Shown here: positions 48,051 through 59,650 of the stretch, piece by piece | Position numbering within the stretch: the first letter of the stretch is position 1 | Layout: every line of letters begins with the position of its first letter | Origin: Yamadazyma tenuis | Taxonomy: Eukaryota > Ascomycota > Pichiomycetes > Serinales > Debaryomycetaceae | DNA: 64,000 nt | Direction of reading: 5' to 3' | NCBI RefSeq assembly: GCF_029203305.1 | Contig: NC_089463.1 | Span: 1,133,001-1,197,000 of the forward strand | Position numbers and translations under genes: made by a program | Notes under the pieces: model-generated | What the model was told of the DNA's origin: nothing | Databases searched by the model: none | The model's input: the letters and a program-made list of their open reading frames with translations, nothing else

Positions 48051-49898
48051 ATGAAATACTTCTTGAATGCAATTAGAAGTTTTCACAGAATGTCAGACAT
48101 TAAAGTAATTTCATCACAATTGGCCAAGTTAGGCCTCGAAAACCCAACAGCTGTCGAAGGATCATACCCCAACCATAACGTCCTCGACTTATTGAGAAAC
48201 TATATTACCGATGAGTTGCACCAGTTGTCCAGTGTTGATAAGAGAATTATCTTTGAAAGTTTGGATATCCCAAGTACTTTGGACAAAGGTGACTTGATCA
48301 TCCCAGTTCCAAGATTGAGATTAAAGGGTATTAACCCTAAGGACAAGGCTGCTGAATGGGCATCTGCCTTTAACAAAGGAAAGTACTTGAAGGAGATAAA
48401 AGCTGAAGGTCCTTTCTTACAATTCTTCATAGATAACCTGTTGTTATACAAGCTACTTATAAAGGATACTTTAGAAAGAAAGTCTTCATACGGTTCTTTA
48501 CCTGTTGGTTTAGGCAAGAAGATTATTGTTGAGTTCTCTTCTCCAAATATTGCTAAACCATTCCATGCTGGTCATTTAAGATCCACAATTATTGGAGGTT
48601 TTATTGCCAACTTATACGAAACTTTTGGATGGAATGTCACTAGAATCAACTACTTGGGTGACTGGGGAAAGCAATTTGGTCTTTTAGCCGTTGGGTTCGA
48701 CAAGTACGGATCTCAAGAAGCATTGGACAATGACCCAATTAATCACTTATTTGACGTTTACGTGAAAATCAACAAGGATGTTGTTGAGGAAGGTGAAGAT
48801 TCGGAGATCAACAACAAGGCTAGAGAGTTCTTCAGGAAATTAGAAGACGATGACCAGGATGCCATAAGCTTATGGAAAAAATTCAGAGAATTGTCTATTA
48901 AAAAGTACATTGAAACCTACAACCGTCTCAACATCAAGTTCGATGTCTACTCCGGTGAGTCTCAAGTGTCGAAAGATATCATTAAAAAGGTGTCTGACAT
49001 TTTTGAAGAAAGAGGTTTATTATACGAAGACAAAGGTGCCAAATTAATTGACTTGACCAAATACAACAAGAAGTTGGGTAAATGTTTGATTCAAAAGTCT
49101 GATGGTACCTCCATATACTTGACCCGTGATGTAGGTGAAGCTATCAAGCGTTATGAAACATACAAGTTTGACAAGATGATTTATGTCATTGCCTGTCAAC
49201 AGGACTTGCACGTTGCCCAGTTCTTTGAGATATTGAAACAAATGGGATTCAGTTGGTCTAAGGACTTGCTTCACGTTAACTTCGGTATGGTCCTCGGAAT
49301 GTCCACCAGAAAGGGTACTGTGGTGTTTTTGGACAACATTTTGGAAGAAACCAAGGAGAAGATGCATGAGGTGATGAAGAAGAATGAAGGAAAATATGCT
49401 CAGATCGAAAACCCTGATGAGATTGCCGACTTGGTGGGAATATCTGCCGTCATGGTTCAAGACTTCCAAAGTAAGAGAATTAATAACTACGAATTCAAGT
49501 GGGACAGAATGACTTCATTTGAAGGTGACACCGGTCCCTATTTGCAGTATGCTCATTCTCGTTTGATGTCTGTGCAAAGAAAGTCTGGTTTCGAGGAGTC
49601 TGAGTTGCTCAATGCTAACTACGACTTGTTAACGGAAGAATGTGCCACCAATTTGATCAGGGTGATTGCACAATACCCAGAAACCTTGAACAAGGCGCTT
49701 AAGACCCATGAGGCATCTGCTGTGGTGACTTATTTGTTTAACTTGAGTCATATTGTTTCTACCTGTTATGACATATTGTGGGTTGCTGGTCAAGAAAAGG
49801 AATTGGCAGTGGCTAGATTGGCATTATACGCTTCTGCCAGACAAGTGTTGAACAACGGTATGAAGTTGTTGGGATTGACACCTGTTGAAAGAATGTAG
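48051..49898 (+). CDS. Arginyl-tRNA synthetase, possible dual cytosolic/mitochondrial product
   Basis: 615 aa from ATG 48051, or 602 aa from the second in-frame ATG at 48090. Class I signatures: HIGH-like FHAGH at 171-175 and KMSKS-like MSTRKG at 417-422; the N-terminal additional domain (~20-130) contacts the tRNA D-loop; the C-terminus ends VERM as expected for ArgRS anticodon domains. The first 13 residues (MKYFLNAIRSFHR) are basic, amphipathic and lack acids, resembling a mitochondrial presequence; the second start gives the cytosolic-type N-terminus MSDIK. S. cerevisiae uses two genes (YDR341C and MSR1), so a single gene with two starts is an inference to test. Confidence 0.93.
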   Translation: MKYFLNAIRSFHRMSDIKVISSQLAKLGLENPTAVEGSYPNHNVLDLLRNYITDELHQLSSVDKRIIFESLDIPSTLDKGDLIIPVPRLRLKGINPKDKAAEWASAFNKGKYLKEIKAEGPFLQFFIDNLLLYKLLIKDTLERKSSYGSLPVGLGKKIIVEFSSPNIAKPFHAGHLRSTIIGGFIANLYETFGWNVTRINYLGDWGKQFGLLAVGFDKYGSQEALDNDPINHLFDVYVKINKDVVEEGEDSEINNKAREFFRKLEDDDQDAISLWKKFRELSIKKYIETYNRLNIKFDVYSGESQVSKDIIKKVSDIFEERGLLYEDKGAKLIDLTKYNKKLGKCLIQKSDGTSIYLTRDVGEAIKRYETYKFDKMIYVIACQQDLHVAQFFEILKQMGFSWSKDLLHVNFGMVLGMSTRKGTVVFLDNILEETKEKMHEVMKKNEGKYAQIENPDEIADLVGISAVMVQDFQSKRINNYEFKWDRMTSFEGDTGPYLQYAHSRLMSVQRKSGFEESELLNANYDLLTEECATNLIRVIAQYPETLNKALKTHEASAVVTYLFNLSHIVSTCYDILWVAGQEKELAVARLALYASARQVLNNGMKLLGLTPVERM

Positions 49899-50032
49899 AT
49901 AGAGTGAATGGAGTAGTAATTTTATATTTTTTGTGATACGCGGACCAAATATATGTGCGACTAATTTTCGATCTTCAAAGATAGATTAACGTCAACAAGT
50001 CTACAACTGGTTACCCCTGACGGTTATAACAT

Positions 50033-53000
50033 ATGCCCGGAGACGATACATATCTTCCAGAACTAAATCTTCTGGAGATCGAGGCCTTGAAGGATGGGCT
50101 CAAATACTTCAAAGTCAGTCAACTTCGAGAGCTTTCTAGATCTCTAGGTGTCCGCCAGGGTAAGAAGAAAGCTGAAACAATAGAAAATATCAGAGCTATT
50201 ATAGATCGGTTTCTTAAGCCGTTTGACAAGGTTTCCCTCGTCACCATTATCGTCTTGACGGAGATGTTGAAAGCCAGACCTGATCTCCCCGTGTTTGCTT
50301 CACTTTACCGTGGATTGGAAACAGGTACTGTGAATTACCAATCCACCCTTCAACTGATATCAGCCCTTAAAAGTTCATCAGTGCCGAACTACAGAACTCA
50401 CCCTACTAATATTAAAGCGGTCTCCAAGAAAGCTCCCCCAACAAGGTCGCCTTTTACGTTGGTGTTCGAACCTTCCCCTTTTCATGAGCTTATCAAAGAC
50501 CTTCCAGAATTTCCTGGTGTTGGTTACGGCTCAGCAACTAGACTGCAAATTCTTATGAATATTACTTTATCCCCTGAAGACAGAGAACTACTAAAAGACC
50601 CAAGTAACCGAGTGTATTTGCGATGTACCAACTTCGACAAGGTCCTGGTCCGCACCTGCTCCATAGAATATCCGGATAAAATGGAACTTCTGGTCAACGG
50701 TCAGACCATTAAGGAATCGGGGGTACGAGGGATAAAGAATGTTCCGGGAACTGCTAGGCCTTTTGATATTACTGATCACCTTAAACAGGAGTCGAATAGC
50801 ATTAAACTACTATTCATAGATAAAAACCCCTTCATGCTCATCGGGAGTATCTGCAAGAAATTCAGTATCACAGAGGTTCTTCAAAAGTTAAATATGAAAA
50901 GAATCCCCAAAGAAGTGGAGATCCAAAAGATCAAAGCCAGTCATGACAACACAGATGATGATATTTCAGTGGGCATAGAAAAGGTTTCACTCAAATGTCC
51001 TTTATCTTATGCCCGGATCCGACTTCCAGTAAAGTCTGAACAATGCGATCACACTGGATGTTTTGATGCATATTCATTTCTTGCTTTACAAGAACAGATA
51101 TCTACCTGGAAATGCCCGATCTGTCAAAAGCGTATTTCAGCGGAGGAGTTGAGAATATCTGAATACTTTGAAGACATAATAAAATCAAGTAAAATCGAAA
51201 CTGAAATGGTTATGTTAGCAGAAGACGGTGGTTGGATTGAGCAGATGCAAGATGATGATGATATCTCAGAGACTGATTCTTCTAAACACATGGTCAGGGA
51301 ACCTGCAAAGGATGAATCAATGATTGAAACTATTGTCTTAGACAGTGATGAGTCGGACGAAGAGTCGGCCGAAGATCCACCTGAAACCGCTTTGCTGGAT
51401 GATTTGGACGACATTCCGATTGCTGCAGCGGCCTTTAGACATGTCCCTAGGGTAATATCTGATGATGATGGTGAAGGAAACATAGAACAACCCACTGAGC
51501 TGCCACATCCAGATAAAGTGCGTGGTAGTGCCCTTCTGGGTGACCTGCTTGGTGACACACTTTTGGATGCCCCAGGTCGTCTGGAACAACCTGTTGAGAT
51601 GCTTTCTGATACACCTGCTCCTGCGGCAGAGCTGGAGACCACTCCACAAAACCAGTTTCAGCCTACACAGAGTCCCAGCGATATGTCTGTACCCTCTGCT
51701 CCAAACACACAAGTGGTTCCACCAGTTCATCAAGTGTCGGCAACAACACAAAATAAACTAGCCAATACGGCTGTCCATGATATCTCGAAGGAAGTGAACA
51801 CAGGTCAAGTGAATGATCTTGCTCCTCTTCCACCACCACCATTTCCACCACCTGTGCGCTCAAACTCTGGAGAAGGTTCTCATTTGGCGTCTCATATTGT
51901 TTCAGGGTCTGAAGCCCCAACTCCAACCCCAGCTTCAGTTAAAGATTCTAGGCCTGGCCCAGCTCCAAATCATGTACATGTGCCTGCTTCCACCGCTGCT
52001 TCAGACCCAGAGAGGAATGGTACAATTCATGATGAAGGAGTGGAGCTGGAACCTAATTCCAGCAGACCGCAACAACATCGTTCAAAGCCAAAGACTCGAT
52101 TACCATCTACGAAAGCAGAAGCAATTGTTCCGCCAACAAATCAACTTCAATTCAACACAGAAGGAAGCACACCTATGTTGCAGTCATATCAAGCTCAATA
52201 TAACAGACAGGCGAGTGCTTCAACTCTGCCACCAAATCAATTTCAATACACCAGGCATAATATTATGTCCTCAATCCCTTCAAATCAGACTCAATACGAC
52301 GGACAAGGGAATCTATATATACCGCCACCAAATCAGGGACGAATGGACTGGTTCACAGACCACTCGGGTGGACCTTCATATATCCCTCCTCCAATAGGGC
52401 ACTTTGATAGACCTTCACTCCCTGCACAAGGTTTATATTCACTGGCTCAGCGAGTTCCTGGAACCCAAGTTATCACCAAAATTTTACCGAGACCTCAGAA
52501 TGAGGATCTCACTAGTGAAGCTCCTATCGGTAGAGATACAGGAAAAGAAGTCTCGAACACTGTAGTTGATCCTCCTACCAATGATGAATATCGTTCTGAT
52601 TATTCACACATGCTGCACTACCCACATGCGTCGCTAGTACCCCGGGCTACATCATTGTTTGGGCCGTCAAGCGTTTTACTCTCAGGCCCTAATAATCAAA
52701 GTCATAGAACCCGAGAAGAGCAGATGACTTGCGGGTCAACCCAAATTCCTAACAGGGCAGAACCGATGTCTTCGGGTCAAATAGTGTCCCTTCCGTCTCT
52801 CAATTTAATGGTCGGAGAAGGTCAAGACAAGCTTTCTACCTCCTTACCCTTACGTCCAATTCAGTTACCATCGGATTCTGTTGCTCAAGTCCACTCCAAT
52901 AATGTAAGAAGTGGTATCAGAAATGGAACTAGTTTCCAGAACTTTTCTTCGAGATCCAGCTCCATTACCTCCCCCAGCAGCGGTGAAACTGAGGCACAAG

Positions 53001-53884
53001 CAAATACTCAGAAGAAAGAATCATCGACTCCAAACCACATGGTAAGAAGCCACCGTTCCTATAATTTGATTTCTAATATTTTATCTGAACAAGACAGACC
53101 ATCAACATCATCAACAGAAGGACAAAAGGACTTAGTAATAGCTCAGTCAACCGGTGGTAATGGTAGAACCACTGGAAATAGCTCAGCTCAGAATTTGTCG
53201 AAAAACACTGAAATACCTCCTACAACTCATCAAGATGTACCAGAAAACACTGGTTTATCTTCCGGTGCATCTCAAGTGCAACTTCTCAAAGAGAAAATCA
53301 GGAGCTATAAACAAAATCAGATTGGTGATATAGATGGTGCTCCAGAGGATGTATTCCCTGAACCTTCTCGTAATACCTCGGGCAAGGGGGCCCAACACGT
53401 CAATCAACCGGCTGATTCTGCTCAAAGCTCTACCAGTCCAAAAGGTCTTAACGAAATTGTTTCCACTGATCCAAATAGAAATGGTCCATCTAAAGGTTCT
53501 AAAACTGTCGTTGAGAACAGGGATGATTTTGTATGGGTCGATGGTGAGTCCAATGAACCTCCTAGGATGGCTCCTGTTGCACCTAGTCAAAAGACTCTAC
53601 CGCACACTTCGATTAATAACCAAGTAATTGAAAACCCAACTAGTGAAAGAAATGCTGAAAGTAGCAACTATTCAACTTCAAAGCCTGTTCAAGCTAACTT
53701 TTCAAATATTAACCCAGTCCAAAAGCACCAAAATGACCTGGATAATGAAGAGGCTATCACGCCAATGAAAAAGAAAACCAAAACAATGGGATTGTTGGGT
53801 ATACATCTCAGTGATGACCCTCGTGATTACTCAATATCCCCATTGAATGGAAAGGTAGGCGAAATGAACTTAAATTCTCCTTGA
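50033..53884 (+). CDS. SIZ1: SUMO E3 ligase of the PIAS/Siz family
   Basis: 1,283 aa. Domains in order: SAP DNA-binding helix pair (~15-63, LREL-SRSLGV), PINIT domain (~138-285), SP-RING (~322-368, CPLSYARIRLPVKSEQCDH then CPICQKRI), and a SUMO-interacting motif at ~433-446 (TIVLDSDESDEE). The remaining ~830 residues are Pro/Ser/Gln/Asn-rich and disordered, with a PPPPFPPPV run at ~600 and imperfect NQxQY-type repeats at ~700-770. Siz proteins attach SUMO to septins, PCNA and chromatin proteins. Much longer than S. cerevisiae Siz1 (904 aa). Siz1 and Nfi1/Siz2 are not separated. Confidence 0.92.
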   Translation: MPGDDTYLPELNLLEIEALKDGLKYFKVSQLRELSRSLGVRQGKKKAETIENIRAIIDRFLKPFDKVSLVTIIVLTEMLKARPDLPVFASLYRGLETGTVNYQSTLQLISALKSSSVPNYRTHPTNIKAVSKKAPPTRSPFTLVFEPSPFHELIKDLPEFPGVGYGSATRLQILMNITLSPEDRELLKDPSNRVYLRCTNFDKVLVRTCSIEYPDKMELLVNGQTIKESGVRGIKNVPGTARPFDITDHLKQESNSIKLLFIDKNPFMLIGSICKKFSITEVLQKLNMKRIPKEVEIQKIKASHDNTDDDISVGIEKVSLKCPLSYARIRLPVKSEQCDHTGCFDAYSFLALQEQISTWKCPICQKRISAEELRISEYFEDIIKSSKIETEMVMLAEDGGWIEQMQDDDDISETDSSKHMVREPAKDESMIETIVLDSDESDEESAEDPPETALLDDLDDIPIAAAAFRHVPRVISDDDGEGNIEQPTELPHPDKVRGSALLGDLLGDTLLDAPGRLEQPVEMLSDTPAPAAELETTPQNQFQPTQSPSDMSVPSAPNTQVVPPVHQVSATTQNKLANTAVHDISKEVNTGQVNDLAPLPPPPFPPPVRSNSGEGSHLASHIVSGSEAPTPTPASVKDSRPGPAPNHVHVPASTAASDPERNGTIHDEGVELEPNSSRPQQHRSKPKTRLPSTKAEAIVPPTNQLQFNTEGSTPMLQSYQAQYNRQASASTLPPNQFQYTRHNIMSSIPSNQTQYDGQGNLYIPPPNQGRMDWFTDHSGGPSYIPPPIGHFDRPSLPAQGLYSLAQRVPGTQVITKILPRPQNEDLTSEAPIGRDTGKEVSNTVVDPPTNDEYRSDYSHMLHYPHASLVPRATSLFGPSSVLLSGPNNQSHRTREEQMTCGSTQIPNRAEPMSSGQIVSLPSLNLMVGEGQDKLSTSLPLRPIQLPSDSVAQVHSNNVRSGIRNGTSFQNFSSRSSSITSPSSGETEAQANTQKKESSTPNHMVRSHRSYNLISNILSEQDRPSTSSTEGQKDLVIAQSTGGNGRTTGNSSAQNLSKNTEIPPTTHQDVPENTGLSSGASQVQLLKEKIRSYKQNQIGDIDGAPEDVFPEPSRNTSGKGAQHVNQPADSAQSSTSPKGLNEIVSTDPNRNGPSKGSKTVVENRDDFVWVDGESNEPPRMAPVAPSQKTLPHTSINNQVIENPTSERNAESSNYSTSKPVQANFSNINPVQKHQNDLDNEEAITPMKKKTKTMGLLGIHLSDDPRDYSISPLNGKVGEMNLNSP
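52130..52345 (+). repeat. Degenerate NQxQY-type repeats within SIZ1
   Basis: Four to five imperfect copies of a ~20-codon unit encode NQLQF, YQAQY, NQFQY, NQTQY and PPPNQG in the disordered tail. DNA identity between units is partial, so they are old or diverging. Confidence 0.65.
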
Positions 53885-54010
53885 AGTATAGTGATGCGAG
53901 ATACGATTTCATGATATCCTTGTAATATTAAAATATACAACTTATTATAATACAAAATGAAAGGTTCTATTTTTGTTTTCAAATACCTATTGTGTTTTTG
54001 TTTTATCTCA

Positions 54011-54532
54011 TCACATAGGACTTGGTCCCAAGTAATCTTCTTTTATACTTCCTATGGCATAGATTTCATTAACATCAGTTCTAGTACCAACAATTTTCAA
54101 TCTTACTTTTGATCCCTTTTCAATGTTTTCATCCTGACTTACATACGCTGGTGGGTTGGCAGAAGGATTGAATTGCATATCTGAAGGTATTAAGTGGGTG
54201 CTAACAAACACTGACAAAGGACCAACATCTGCAAAAAAACCCATTTTGTTGACGGTTGTGACAATTGCATCAACCACTTCTCCTTTAAACGGCTTCCAAA
54301 CAACAGCTCTGTATTTGACTTCGAATTCAGCCATTCCAGACAGGGGTATGATTCTCCCCTTCCCGACGTCTATATTCATACAGTCCAAGACACATACAAT
54401 ATATCCAAATTGACCGGTACATGTTCCTTCAACATCACTAAGTAATTTATCTCTTAGATATTGGTCCATCTGTGGCCCAAAATAACTGGGATGTAAGGTT
54501 AAATTCAACGATAAGTCTTTTAAAAAGAACAT
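54011..54532 (-). CDS. RPB7: RNA polymerase II subunit Rpb7
   Basis: 173 aa, matching the 171-aa yeast protein. The N-terminal RNP-like tip domain ([20 protein letters not shown]) and the C-terminal OB/S1 fold ([34 protein letters not shown]) are intact. Rpb7 with Rpb4 forms the stalk of Pol II, used in initiation and RNA contact and later in mRNA export and decay. Divergent from MRPL23 across ~520 bp. Confidence 0.97.
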   Translation of the reverse strand: MFFLKDLSLNLTLHPSYFGPQMDQYLRDKLLSDVEGTCTGQFGYIVCVLDCMNIDVGKGRIIPLSGMAEFEVKYRAVVWKPFKGEVVDAIVTTVNKMGFFADVGPLSVFVSTHLIPSDMQFNPSANPPAYVSQDENIEKGSKVRLKIVGTRTDVNEIYAIGSIKEDYLGPSPM

Positions 54533-55053
54533 TTTTTGTGGTTATTGATGGTTGAATGAAAATGCTGGTGTCGACGTTGTTCTATGGATGTCACGCTGGA
54601 AAACTGGTTGGAATCGATGCAAGAAAAATGGGGGTAAATTGTGTGAATCAAACAGAAGGATATTATTTGAGGGCCCGCCAATATATACAAAGTGATGCTT
54701 CGACCTCTTTGGAAAATGTTATCCTTAGAGATTAAGTACTAAGATATGTTTGATTTTTCATTTTGGTGAACGACGTGAGAAAATCTTGTTGGCACACGAT
54801 TTCGCAAAGACTGGGTTTATTATGTGGTGGAGCAAAATCGACTGCAAATAATACTTAAAATTGGACAAGGGAGAAGTAAAAGGATTCAAGTATATAAGGC
54901 ACCACACCAAGAAAACCAATCCGTGGTAACTACTCATATTTCCAGGCTATCACGTGTCTCGTCCATATTCGTATGTTAAATATGGTGTCGGTAGGAGCAC
55001 GTCCATATTGAAAAGAGCGAGTGAAAATTTTTGAGAATCAACTACCATATATC
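54533..55053. other. Intergenic region, divergent RPB7/MRPL23 promoter
   Basis: 521 bp. Includes a short GC block GGGCCCGCC at ~54672 and TATATA at ~54680 and ~54893. No gene or tRNA found; an in-frame GTG extension of MRPL23 from 55021 is not used. Confidence 0.45.
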
Positions 55054-55578
55054 ATGTCTCAAAGGATAGGGAACGCAGCAGTTGCTTTAACAAGAGTGTG
55101 GCACCACGTTGATGTGGCTGGAGATCACAGGACCTTGGGTCGGTTGGCATCTAGCATAGCTATAGCTTTACAAGGGAAACACAAACCTACGTTTTCACCA
55201 AATAGAGACCATGGAGATTATGTTGTGGTAACCAATTGTGCCCACTTGAAAATAACGGGTAACAAACTCCAAGATAAAACATACTGGTCACATACCACAC
55301 GTCCAGGTTCGTTGAATTTGATTCCTATGCAAAGAATGATAGATAACAAAGGTTATAATGAAGTGTTAAGAAGAGCTGTCAAAGGTATGATACCAAAGAA
55401 CAAATTGAGACTCGTCAGAATGGACAGATTAAAGTTATACGATGGAGATGAGCATCCTTACAAGCAGAACTTGATTGCGTTTGCTGATGAAGCTCAAGAA
55501 GTGAGAGAAAAGATCGCTAATTTGGAACAGTCTGAGAAAGAAAAGCAAGAGCTTCGTGAGAAGTTCTTCAGTCAATGA
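55054..55578 (+). CDS. MRPL23: Mitochondrial large-subunit ribosomal protein uL13m
   Basis: 174 aa from ATG 55054, aligned with the yeast Mrpl23 start MSQ. The uL13 core is nearly intact: VWHHVDVAGDHRTLGRLAS, GDYVVVTNCAHLKITGNK, TYWSHTTRPG, and the signature LRRAVKGMIPKNKLR. The charged helical C-terminal tail is Glu/Lys-rich. It is part of the mitochondrial 54S subunit. Length is close to S. cerevisiae (163 aa). Confidence 0.96.
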   Translation: MSQRIGNAAVALTRVWHHVDVAGDHRTLGRLASSIAIALQGKHKPTFSPNRDHGDYVVVTNCAHLKITGNKLQDKTYWSHTTRPGSLNLIPMQRMIDNKGYNEVLRRAVKGMIPKNKLRLVRMDRLKLYDGDEHPYKQNLIAFADEAQEVREKIANLEQSEKEKQELREKFFSQ

Positions 55579-55720
55579 TCACCACCACATGTAAATAGAT
55601 TCAAGTAGATGAAATATTTTATTATATTATTCTTTTAAATATACTCTTATGTCTTACAAAACTATACAATATTGTTTTTTGTTTTAAATAAAATTGTCAT
55701 GGAAACAGTATCCGGTAACT

Positions 55721-58700
55721 TTATACACGAACGGAAATTCCTGATCTTTCGGTGTACATTCTTGGTGAAATGTTCATTGCCATTAACTCTTGGAACAAAA
55801 GTTTAGCGGCATACGGAATGTGAATTTGGTAAATGTTGGTCTTATTTTTACAGGCCCGGCACTCAAATTGGTTCTTTTTGAGGTTGGCAATAACTGACAT
55901 TAATCCACAAATTCCACAAACATGTACTCTAAAAGCATCAGATGCTTCCATTAATCTTTCTTTCAAGAATCCAGCAGCTCCATGAGCGATCATACAATCT
56001 CTCTCCATTTCTCCAAAACGCAAACCACCATCTCTGGATCTACCTTCAACCGGTTGTCTGGTCAAGACTTGTACAGGTCCCCTAGCTCTGGCATGAATCT
56101 TGTCGTCCACCATGTGTCTCAATCTTTGATAGTAGGTAGGACCGAAGAACACTTGTGCCATCAATTTCTTACCAGTATGACCGTTGTACATGACTTCGAA
56201 CCCTCTGGATTGGTAACCATGCTCTCTTAACAATTTAGAAACCTCTTCTGCAGTAACATCAGTAAATGGTGAGGCATCACCTTCCAAACCAGATAAAGAA
56301 GATACTTTGGACAACAAACACTCAATCAAGTGAGCAACTGTCATCCGCGATGGAATGGCGTGAGGATTGATAATAAGATCTGGCACAATTCCTTGGGATG
56401 TAAATGGCATATCTTCATTCCTGTAAGTAACACCAATAGTACCTTTTTGACCATGTCTGGATGCGAACTTATCACCAATTTGAGGCACTTTGGTAGTTCT
56501 CATTCTGACCTTGACGAACTTTGCACCATCACCATTAGTAGTGAGTAACACCTGGTCAACAATACCAGATTCAGTACTTCTCAAAGGAGTAGATGCATCT
56601 CTCTTGGTGTGGTATTGAGTTCTCTGTCCCAACTCTTCTGCATCTGGTGGAATTGGAGTGGTCTTACCAATGATGATATCTTCACCACTTACTCTAACAC
56701 CAGGAGTAATCAACCCATCATCATCCAACTTTTCATAAGTGCCATGCTTCAATCTCAACGTATCAGATCTTGATGGCCTTTCAAAGGTTTCCAAGGCTTT
56801 CATACCTTGTCTCTTTTCCAAATCCATATAAGATCTAAAGAACAAAGATCTGAACAAACCTCTGTCAATGGAAGATTGGTTCATAATCATAGAATCTTCT
56901 TGATTGTATCCGGAATAACAAGCAATAGCAACAATGGCATTCTGACCAGCAGGTAATTCACGGAACTTAAGGTATTCCATAGATCTAGTTGTAGCCAACG
57001 GTTTCTGAGGATAATACAAAATATTAGCCATAGTATCCATTCTGACAGAATAATTGGTCAAAAACACCCCCATAGCTTGCTTACCCATAGCCGATTGATA
57101 AGTATTACGAGGAGATTGGTTGTGATCTGGGAAAGGAATAATGGAGGCGGCAACCCCTAAAATCATAGAAGGGTGGATTTCACAATGAGTGAAGGTATGC
57201 AAGTTACCTGAAAATGTGGGTTTAATTCTCTTTGCTGGATCCTTCTCTTGCTCTTCCATTTGCATGGATTTCTGTTGAGCTTCACTTAAGGTACTCTTGC
57301 TACTTTCCAAGTCTTCAGGAGTCATGGCAATCATAATGGTTTCTTCTTCTTCAGCATCAACATATTCTATAATACCGTCACGAACCAAGGAGCTCCAACC
57401 GTAAGCTTCCTGTTCATCATCATAAACGTAATCATCATATTCAGAATCCATCAATTTCTTAACGTGTGACTTATTCAACATTAATTCACCCTTAGTTTCA
57501 CTGTATGGGTTGTCATCAACGATGAATAATGGACGGTAAACACGACCAGCATCGGTGAAAATTTTGAATTCTCTTTCTCTGATGTCCCTGATAATAGAGA
57601 CTTCAGGAGAAATATCACCTTTTCTTCTTAAACTACGGATAGTTTCCACTAACAGGCTTGGGTCTCTATGAGTACCAACCCAAACACCATTAACAAACAC
57701 TCTGGTAGAATCAGGAGACGTAGATGGTGAATAGTCTTCTAAAGGCTCCAACCCCCATTCCTCTAAAAAGACTAAAATCGGTTCAGAAGAAGTACCAACA
57801 GATATACATGACATCAAAGAAAGATTCTTAACTAAACCACAGGCTTGACCTTCAGGTGTTTCAGCAGGACAAACAAGACCCCAATGGGTGTTATGCAATT
57901 GTCTTGGTTTGGCGAGCTTACCATCACGACCAATAGGTGTGTTTGTTCTTCTTAAGTGAGACAATGTAGACGAATAGGTATATCTGTTCAACACTTGGGA
58001 AACACCAGCTCTGGAACTCATGGCCTTCTTTTGTTCACCCCAGTTACCAGTAGCCAACGAATAACGTAAACCATCGGTAATAGTTTGAGACTTCACGGCC
58101 AACGTTAAGTTAAATTCCTTATCATTCTCAACACATCTTTGCATATAATTGTAAATATCTCTGGTCAATTTTCTGAACAAAATACGGAACAAGTTAGCCA
58201 ACAATGGGCCTGCCAAATCCAATCTCTTCTTACCAAAGTGATCTCTGTCGTCAGGTTCTTTTCTTTCCAAAGCACACAATAACAACCTGTTGACCATGTA
58301 ACCTAAGAAAAAAGCCTTTCTTGTAGCGAAACCTTCTTCTTGAGTAATGTTTGGTAACAATTCCTTTTGTAAAATGTCTTTAGCGTATTGAATACGTTTT
58401 TCTCTTCTGATACCCAACACACCTCTTCTTCCAATAAAATCAAGGGCAACTTCTTGTTCTTGAATCACGAAACCTTCTTCGACGCAAGGTTTTAACATTT
58501 CCAACATCTGCCAATCATTTGCATCATAACATATATGTTCTAATATATCACCGTCTGGAACGATTCCCAAAGCTCTAAACACAATCACGATAGGAATATC
58601 TTCTTTGATGTATGGTAAAGTTGCTTTGATCGTTCTTCCTGACGCTGCTCTATCATCTCTACCATATAATTTAATTTGCAAGGATGAAATCAATCTGGAT

Positions 58701-59422
58701 CCCTTCTCTAAAGCGGATCTGATTTCAGCAACATGAGAAATAGGAGACGGACCCGCTTTCTTGAAAACTTGGACAATATTGGCCGCACTTCTTTCTTGGG
58801 CAATTAAAACTTTTTCAGATCCGTTAATCACAAAATAACCACCCATATCATAAGGACATTCTTTCAATTCGTAAAACTCATGTTCAGCCAAATCACGAAG
58901 CATACAGAACTTAGATCTTAACATGATGGGTACTTTACCCAAATAAACCTTTGTATCAGTACCTTCGCCTTCGACATGTTCTTCTATCCATTCCAACTCA
59001 TTGTTCTTACGGTCATTATCATCAGACTTGAAAACTCTCTTGGTCATGTCGACATATAAGGGGGACGAATATGTCAAATTACGCAATCTAGCTTCTTGTG
59101 GGAACATGGGGTGGGTTGTACCATCACCTTCAGTTTGGGTAGGTTTGGAAATATAAATCTTTCCGAAAGAAATCTCATATCTTCTGTTTTCAAAGTCGTC
59201 CTCTGAAGTATGCTGAGCTGGTTGATCTAACACCAAATGAGAGTCCTCCCATACCAACTCTTGAATGGTTGTCTCAATAAACTCATCAAAAGAGTCCAAC
59301 TGCTGAGATACCAATCCTTTCTCTTGAAAAAAAGACGATATGACTAACCAACAATCTTCAGGAGTAATGCTATGATCATCATCATAAGCATATTGGTCCT
59401 CGACTACTTGATCTTGAGACAT
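55721..59422 (-). CDS. RPB2: RNA polymerase II second-largest subunit Rpb2
   Basis: 1,233 aa (S. cerevisiae 1,224). Full set of Rpb2 blocks: protrusion/lobe N-terminus, fork loops, [18 protein letters not shown], the Mg/active-site stretch [20 protein letters not shown], and the hybrid-binding [16 protein letters not shown]. The C-terminal clamp has the zinc site [17 protein letters not shown] then CRAC. It forms the catalytic core with Rpb1. Only one in-frame CTG (57653-57655) was found in my manual scan, at a position that is not a conserved Leu. Divergent from MRP20 across 228 bp. Confidence 0.98.
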   Translation of the reverse strand: MSQDQVVEDQYAYDDDHSITPEDCWLVISSFFQEKGLVSQQLDSFDEFIETTIQELVWEDSHLVLDQPAQHTSEDDFENRRYEISFGKIYISKPTQTEGDGTTHPMFPQEARLRNLTYSSPLYVDMTKRVFKSDDNDRKNNELEWIEEHVEGEGTDTKVYLGKVPIMLRSKFCMLRDLAEHEFYELKECPYDMGGYFVINGSEKVLIAQERSAANIVQVFKKAGPSPISHVAEIRSALEKGSRLISSLQIKLYGRDDRAASGRTIKATLPYIKEDIPIVIVFRALGIVPDGDILEHICYDANDWQMLEMLKPCVEEGFVIQEQEVALDFIGRRGVLGIRREKRIQYAKDILQKELLPNITQEEGFATRKAFFLGYMVNRLLLCALERKEPDDRDHFGKKRLDLAGPLLANLFRILFRKLTRDIYNYMQRCVENDKEFNLTLAVKSQTITDGLRYSLATGNWGEQKKAMSSRAGVSQVLNRYTYSSTLSHLRRTNTPIGRDGKLAKPRQLHNTHWGLVCPAETPEGQACGLVKNLSLMSCISVGTSSEPILVFLEEWGLEPLEDYSPSTSPDSTRVFVNGVWVGTHRDPSLLVETIRSLRRKGDISPEVSIIRDIREREFKIFTDAGRVYRPLFIVDDNPYSETKGELMLNKSHVKKLMDSEYDDYVYDDEQEAYGWSSLVRDGIIEYVDAEEEETIMIAMTPEDLESSKSTLSEAQQKSMQMEEQEKDPAKRIKPTFSGNLHTFTHCEIHPSMILGVAASIIPFPDHNQSPRNTYQSAMGKQAMGVFLTNYSVRMDTMANILYYPQKPLATTRSMEYLKFRELPAGQNAIVAIACYSGYNQEDSMIMNQSSIDRGLFRSLFFRSYMDLEKRQGMKALETFERPSRSDTLRLKHGTYEKLDDDGLITPGVRVSGEDIIIGKTTPIPPDAEELGQRTQYHTKRDASTPLRSTESGIVDQVLLTTNGDGAKFVKVRMRTTKVPQIGDKFASRHGQKGTIGVTYRNEDMPFTSQGIVPDLIINPHAIPSRMTVAHLIECLLSKVSSLSGLEGDASPFTDVTAEEVSKLLREHGYQSRGFEVMYNGHTGKKLMAQVFFGPTYYQRLRHMVDDKIHARARGPVQVLTRQPVEGRSRDGGLRFGEMERDCMIAHGAAGFLKERLMEASDAFRVHVCGICGLMSVIANLKKNQFECRACKNKTNIYQIHIPYAAKLLFQELMAMNISPRMYTERSGISVRV

Positions 59423-59650
59423 TGTTGACAGCTAAATAATGATGAAATCAATCAATTAAACTGCTAAATTCAATCAAGTCTAAAGAAAGTATTTACTTTA
59501 GTGTCTTAATAATGAAAATTTACTGGTTTCTCAACGAGAGTTCGCATTTGGTACCGCCACTCTGTTACACAAACATGGAAAATTTTTCACCTTGTACTCT
59601 TACTGGTGCGACTAGCAAAATTTTCAACTGTAGAAATCAATCCTCTGATA

